From Nitrososphaera sp. UBA217 (GTDB lineage: Archaea > Thermoproteota > Nitrososphaeria > Nitrososphaerales > Nitrososphaeraceae), in the NCBI GenBank assembly GCA_002501845.1, contig DAOL01000062.1, positions 1 to 8,877 of the forward strand: 8,877 bases of DNA, read 5' to 3'. A program made the position numbers and the translations under genes. The notes under the pieces are model-generated. The model had not been told where the DNA came from and did not search any database. It saw only the letters and a program-made list of their open reading frames with translations. Position 1 is the first letter of the stretch; each line of letters opens with the position of its first letter. Shown piece after piece: positions 5,549 to 8,877 of this stretch.

Positions 5549-5978
5549 ATTTAGAAAAAGCAGGAGGCAGCGCGGCAGCCGGTATTGCGGCTGGGGGCAG
5601 GTTGGACAGCATAGGCAAGCCGGCAGCAGGGGCGGCATTGGGGGCGCTGGAAAGCACAAACACTTCTTCATAAGAACAGTCATCGAGGAACCCGACCACT
5701 TTGGTCACGACCCTTTCAACTCTTTTAACCGTAACATTGTGCAGAGGTGGATAAACGTCCGCGATCTAAACGATGTTTTTGCCAAGCATGGCACGACCGA
5801 CGAAAGCGGCAAGGTTAGCCTCGACTTGACCTCGCTGGGCTACGACAAGCTGCTGGGCGGAGGCTCTATCAGCGGGGCTTACGCAATCAAGGTAGCCAAG
5901 GTGTCAGAAAGTGCCAAGAGCAAGATCGAGGCTACGGGCGGCGAGGTTATAACAGATGAGCAGCACCACAACAAGTGA
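5538..5978 (+). CDS. rpl15: 50S ribosomal protein L15 (uL15)
   Basis: Large-subunit assembly protein. The 146-residue length matches the archaeal/eukaryotic L15 (eukaryotic L27a/L28) group. The basic, glycine-rich N-terminal extension that threads through 23S rRNA is evident: RKSRRQRGSRYCGWG (6-20), then GQHRQAGSRGGIGGAGKHKH (23-42). The C-terminal globular domain (about 70-146) has the DLTSLGYDKLLGGG (96-109) and AIKVAKVSESAKSKIEATGG (116-135) patterns of the L15 fold. The start is fixed by an in-frame TAA two codons upstream (5532-5534), so ATG 5538 is the first possible start. There is no obvious Shine-Dalgarno sequence. The gap to uL30 is 66 nt, unusual for this operon. Its last 23 nt overlap secY. 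Confidence 0.94.
   Translation: MATRFRKSRRQRGSRYCGWGQVGQHRQAGSRGGIGGAGKHKHFFIRTVIEEPDHFGHDPFNSFNRNIVQRWINVRDLNDVFAKHGTTDESGKVSLDLTSLGYDKLLGGGSISGAYAIKVAKVSESAKSKIEATGGEVITDEQHHNK
5943..5947 (+). promoter_or_regulatory. Ribosome-binding site deciding the secY start
   Basis: GAGGT, matching the core of the archaeal Shine-Dalgarno consensus, lies 8 nt upstream of ATG 5956 and inside the uL15 coding region. It supports the secY start that overlaps uL15 by 23 nt over any start beyond the uL15 stop. Confidence 0.6.
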
Positions 5979-7407
5979 GCACGGGCTTCGGCGCGTAATC
6001 AAGGCCGTATCAGCCTATGTGCCGCAGGTTCCAAAACCAAAGAAGAAGATTTCGCTAACAGAAAAATTCGTCTGGACTGGGATCGCGCTCTTTGCATATC
6101 TTATCATGGGTCAGATCCCGCTTTACGGCGTCACTGAAGCCCCAAAGTTTGACTTCCTTCAGTTTGCGAGGGTAATTTTTGCTGCACAGCAAGGAACGCT
6201 GATGGAGCTGGGCATCGGCCCCATAGTTACGGCAGGATTGCTCATGCAGCTGCTGAAAGGCTCAGACTTGATCAAGTTGGATTTCAAGAATCCAGACGAC
6301 AGGTCGCTCTTTACGTCGGCAACAAAGATCGTCACGATAATAGTAATCTCTGCGGAAGGTGGCCTCTATGGCTCAAGCGTCTATGGACCGCTGACGGCCG
6401 ACGAGGCTCCTTTAGCCATCTATGTAGTAATAGCCCAGCTCATAGGATCAAGCATAATCGTGATGCTGATGGACGAGATGGTGCAGAAAGGATGGGGTGT
6501 AGGCTCGGGCCTCAGCCTCTTCATCATGGCCGGCATCGCTCAGACCATACTGTGGAGCGTGTTCAGCGTAGTCCCAGGAAACGATGGTCCTGTAGGCATA
6601 TTGCCATTTGTGATCAGCCATTCCGCTGATGGTCACGCTGACGACGCGATATTCCGGACAGGCCAGCTTCCGAGCCTCTTTGGGCTCGGCCTGACAGTAA
6701 TAGTGATCCTCATCCTCGTGTATGTCGAGGGAATACACGTAGATGTGCCAATTGTATCGACAAAGTACAGGGGCTTCACAGCTGTCTACCCGATTAAGCT
6801 GCTCTACACTTCGGTTATCCCGGTTATACTGTCGTCTGCGCTCCTTGCCAACGCTGTATTTATGGGACAGATGTTATGGGCCAACTACAACCCTGAAAAC
6901 AAGAGCCCTATATTCAACTGGATCGTGCAATTCGATCCCAAATCCCAGGGAGGCCAACGAAGCCCAACCGGAGGCATATTATACTACATGACGTCCCCTA
7001 GGAGCTTTGACCACGTAATACAAGACCCTGTAAGGGCTGCGGTATACGTCATATTTCTTACAACCATTGTCACGGTCTTTTCAAGGCTGTGGGTAGAGCT
7101 TGGTGGACTTTCTGCTAAGAATGCTGCCAAGAACCTTCTCGATGCTGACGTTCAGGTTCCCGGCTTCAGGCGGGCTGAAGGGTCGGTAGAGACCCTCCTT
7201 AATAGATACATCCCGTCGCTCACTATAATCAGTGGTATAACACTTGGACTCTTATCTTCCCTTTCAGATATCCTGAATGTCTTTGGAAGCGGGACTGGCC
7301 TTTTGCTTATGGTCAACATTATGGTCAGCTACTACCAGACGCTGGTCAAGGAACAGGTAGACATGCACATGCCCGGTCTGGCGGCTATGCTTGGCAGAAA
7401 ACCATAA
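5956..7407 (+). CDS. secY: Preprotein translocase subunit SecY (Sec61 alpha)
   Basis: The membrane pore through which secreted proteins pass and membrane proteins insert. It has 483 residues, in the archaeal range (about 440-480), with ten expected membrane helices. An N-terminal PKPKKKISL amphipathic region is followed by TM1 (38-54) with GQIPLYGV and the plug (about 55-75). TM2b has LGIGPIVTAGLLMQLLKGSD (85-104). TM5 is GWGVGSGLSLFIMAGIAQT (179-197). The cytosolic loop between TM6 and TM7 has VPIVSTKYRGFTAVYPIKLL (264-283). The TM8-TM9 ribosome-binding loop runs about 384-412, and TM10 (about 442-458) leads to the tail near MHMPGL. Gene order uL15-SecY-AdkA is standard in archaea. The TTG start of adkA lies inside its 3' end. 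I see no damage; partners SecE and Sec61beta are not in the window. Confidence 0.95.
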   Translation: MSSTTTSEHGLRRVIKAVSAYVPQVPKPKKKISLTEKFVWTGIALFAYLIMGQIPLYGVTEAPKFDFLQFARVIFAAQQGTLMELGIGPIVTAGLLMQLLKGSDLIKLDFKNPDDRSLFTSATKIVTIIVISAEGGLYGSSVYGPLTADEAPLAIYVVIAQLIGSSIIVMLMDEMVQKGWGVGSGLSLFIMAGIAQTILWSVFSVVPGNDGPVGILPFVISHSADGHADDAIFRTGQLPSLFGLGLTVIVILILVYVEGIHVDVPIVSTKYRGFTAVYPIKLLYTSVIPVILSSALLANAVFMGQMLWANYNPENKSPIFNWIVQFDPKSQGGQRSPTGGILYYMTSPRSFDHVIQDPVRAAVYVIFLTTIVTVFSRLWVELGGLSAKNAAKNLLDADVQVPGFRRAEGSVETLLNRYIPSLTIISGITLGLLSSLSDILNVFGSGTGLLLMVNIMVSYYQTLVKEQVDMHMPGLAAMLGRKP

Positions 7408-7981
7408 ACGCGCCGTGGTCGTCGGCATTCCGGGTGTGGGAAAGACCACAGTCATCACCCGCGCGGCAGAAGTGCTAAACAAAAAGCGCAAGACCACGAT
7501 TGTAGTTTTTGGCACAGTCATGTTCGAACAGGCCAAAAAAATAGGACTCAAGAGCAGGGACGAGATGCGCAAGATGCCTATTGAAGACCAACGACGCCTA
7601 CAGGAAATGGCCGCCCAGCGTATCGCGGAAATGAATGACGATATCTTACTGGTCGACACCCACCTTTTCATAAACACGGAGGAAGGGTACTACCCGGGGC
7701 TCCCGATGAGGCTCCTGAACATCATGAAGCCCACCAACATGATCATGGTAGCCGCCGACGCAATCGAGATAGCGAAGCGGCGCAAGACCGACCAGACGCG
7801 TCAGCGCGACATCATTTCTGCGGAAAACATACAGAAGGAGCTTGACATTTCAAGGATGATGGTGGCGTCCTGCTCTATCCTCACGGGCGCTCCATTTGCA
7901 ATAATCATGAACAATGACGGTCAGGTAGACGAAGCGGCAGCAAATATAGCAAGGACACTGTTAGTAGGAGATGAAAAATGA
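7391..7981 (+). CDS. adkA: Archaeal-type adenylate kinase AdkA
   Basis: Phosphorylates AMP with ATP to give two ADP, in the cytoplasm. The 196 residues match the archaeal AdkA family, not bacterial Adk. Visible are the P-loop GIPGVGKT (12-19), FGTVMFEQAKKIGL (40-53) shaping the AMP site, DEMRKMPIEDQRRLQ (57-71), VDTHLFI (88-94), GYYPGLP (99-105) and an arginine-rich lid RRKTDQTRQRD (130-140). The start is TTG at 7391, inside secY (17-nt overlap). The only nearby alternative, GTG at 7415, would cut into the first beta strand right before the P-loop, and no in-frame start lies just upstream. The stop overlaps the next ATG as ATGA. Family assignment is strong; the start codon is moderately certain. 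Confidence 0.92.
   Translation: MAENHKRAVVVGIPGVGKTTVITRAAEVLNKKRKTTIVVFGTVMFEQAKKIGLKSRDEMRKMPIEDQRRLQEMAAQRIAEMNDDILLVDTHLFINTEEGYYPGLPMRLLNIMKPTNMIMVAADAIEIAKRRKTDQTRQRDIISAENIQKELDISRMMVASCSILTGAPFAIIMNNDGQVDEAAANIARTLLVGDEK
7967..7970 (+). promoter_or_regulatory. Ribosome-binding site for the DUF106/EMC3-like gene
   Basis: GGAG, within GGAGATGA, lies 7 nt upstream of ATG 7978, inside the end of adkA. It supports that start and coupled translation with adkA. Confidence 0.5.
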
Positions 7982-8607
7982 ACCTCAATGACCTGCTGAT
8001 GCAGTTTTTCTCCCCGCAGTACACACAGGAGCCAATATTCCCTGACTTGGTGAGCGCGACAATCGTTGCGCTGTTGATATCAGTCGGCATGAATTTTGCC
8101 TTTGCGATACTCCGGAAAAAGACCACGGACATTGAAAAGATGAACAGGGTCATGAAGGAGACAAACGAGTGGCGCAGGCAGTACACTGACGCAGTCAAAA
8201 AACAGGACAAGCCTAGGATCGAGGAGCTGAAAAAGAAGCAGGCTTACGTCAACAAGATGGCGCTTGAGATGCAGCAGCAACAGATGCGCCCGATGTTCAT
8301 TTACATGATACCGTCGTTCATGATCTGGATTTTCGTGTTCCCTGCCATATTTGGAGGAACGGTATCAATATCGCCGATAGAACTGCCATTTGTAACATGT
8401 AATGAACAAAACGTGCAACACGACATGCAGCAAAAAACTAATGCAGATGGCACCCCAATGACCGACCCGCACGGAAAACCCGTCTTAAGCGGGCCGTGCA
8501 AGATGCCTGGCCAAGTCTATCTGTGGGGATGGTTCCTGGTAGGCTCATTTGGCTTTAGCGGCATAATATCTAAGGTAACGAAGACCAGCATGCCGAGCAT
8601 GACCTAG
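7978..8607 (+). CDS. DUF106/EMC3-TMCO1-like membrane protein, Oxa1 superfamily (probable insertase)
   Basis: Archaeal DUF106 proteins are relatives of EMC3, TMCO1 and YidC/Oxa1 and probably help insert membrane proteins. The genetic position beside secY fits that role. The 209-residue protein shows TM1 (about 24-45), a charged coiled-coil-like cytosolic hairpin (about 48-100, rich in K, E, R and Q), TM2 (about 106-126) and TM3 (about 180-198). The QQQQMRPMFIYMIPSFMIW stretch (99-117) entering TM2 is typical of the family. Between TM2 and TM3 there is a hydrophilic loop of roughly 50 residues with two cysteines, C141 and C174. It is predicted outside the cell, where the pair could form a disulfide. 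The ATG overlaps the adkA stop as ATGA and has a GGAG site. Family assignment is confident; insertase activity is inferred from the superfamily. Confidence 0.85.
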   Translation: MNLNDLLMQFFSPQYTQEPIFPDLVSATIVALLISVGMNFAFAILRKKTTDIEKMNRVMKETNEWRRQYTDAVKKQDKPRIEELKKKQAYVNKMALEMQQQQMRPMFIYMIPSFMIWIFVFPAIFGGTVSISPIELPFVTCNEQNVQHDMQQKTNADGTPMTDPHGKPVLSGPCKMPGQVYLWGWFLVGSFGFSGIISKVTKTSMPSMT

Positions 8608-8609
8608 AA

Positions 8610-8877
8610 TTGGTGGTCAACAAATTCAGCATTGTCATTTCAGGCTGGCCAGCAGTGGGCAAGACGACAATAGCAGCCAAGCTCGCGGAAGAATTTGGCC
8701 TCGTGATGTATAACGGGGGAGACATACTAAAGATGCTTGCAGTAGAAAAAGGCTACTCAACGGCAAGCGAAGACTGGTGGGACACTGCAGAGGCAAAAAA
8801 ATTCATGCGCGAACGCAAGTCGGACCCTTCGTTTGACAAAAAGGTGGATAAGAAGCTGAGTGAATTAGTGAAAAAAG
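8610..8877 (+). CDS. cmk: Cytidylate kinase, archaeal type (partial, N-terminal part)
   Basis: Phosphorylates CMP and dCMP with ATP. Only about 89 codons are present before the window ends. The first strand and P-loop, FSIVISGWPAVGKTTIAAKL (about residues 5-24 counting from TTG 8610), are followed by EEFGLVMYNGGDILKMLAVE, the monophosphate-binding region of the archaeal CMK family. A segment ending in SDPSFDKKVDKKL corresponds to the family's DPEID...-like stretch. The start is ambiguous: TTG 8610 or GTG 8613. Both lie just after the upstream stop (8605-8607), with no in-frame ATG and no clear Shine-Dalgarno site. The P-loop GWPAVGKT departs from the usual GPPGSGKT. cmk after the DUF106 gene is the standard archaeal order, which supports the call, but another P-loop nucleotide kinase is possible. 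Confidence 0.8.
   Translation, partial: MVVNKFSIVISGWPAVGKTTIAAKLAEEFGLVMYNGGDILKMLAVEKGYSTASEDWWDTAEAKKFMRERKSDPSFDKKVDKKLSELVKK

Noticed and set aside
6448..6991. Frames inside secY (minus 6448-6738, plus 6743-6991)
   Set aside because: They overlap essential secY sequence in other frames and show no domain or ribosome-binding site.

Overview
The window looks like chromosomal DNA from an archaeon, most likely an ammonia-oxidizer-type thaumarchaeon (Nitrososphaeria). The archaeal assignment rests on the gene set and order: uL18, uS5, uL30, uL15, SecY, archaeal-type adenylate kinase AdkA, a DUF106/EMC3-like membrane protein and an archaeal-type cytidylate kinase. It is also supported by TATA boxes about 25-32 nt upstream of start codons, and by leaderless-looking first genes. 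The phylum-level guess is inferred from overall protein character and cannot be proven here.

Left part, 1-1723, minus strand: a gene for a small membrane-anchored, histidine-rich extracytoplasmic protein (TTG start at 1723) is followed 41 nt later by larC. LarC is the nickel-insertion enzyme of nickel-pincer nucleotide (NPN) cofactor synthesis, and its C-terminus runs off the window. The divergent control region, 1724-1815, holds two palindromic TATA-like elements. Each is spaced correctly for a leaderless or nearly leaderless transcript in one direction.

Middle part, 1816-3549, plus strand: an LDH-like malate dehydrogenase is followed after 39 nt by larB, the first enzyme of NPN synthesis. 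Two of the three NPN-maturation genes (larB and larC, not larE) therefore flank a 2-hydroxyacid dehydrogenase. The known NPN clients are 2-hydroxyacid racemases and epimerases of the LarA family, so this grouping is suggestive. No larA or larE is visible here.

Right part, 3564-8877, plus strand: a TATA box and short leader precede the distal half of the archaeal spc-type operon, starting at uL18 rather than further upstream. The genes are tightly packed, with ATGA overlaps at uL18/uS5 and AdkA/DUF106 and longer overlaps at uL15/SecY (23 nt) and SecY/AdkA (17 nt). The one loose junction, uL30-uL15 (66 nt), is spanned by a possible 25-codon minigene. The operon makes four ribosomal proteins, the Sec translocon pore, a probable Oxa1-superfamily insertase and two nucleoside-monophosphate kinases. 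It thus couples translation, membrane insertion and nucleotide supply. TTG starts are frequent (the His-rich protein, uL18, AdkA, perhaps CMK). I saw no RNA genes, mobile elements, CRISPR arrays or long repeats, and every stretch over 300 nt carries a gene.
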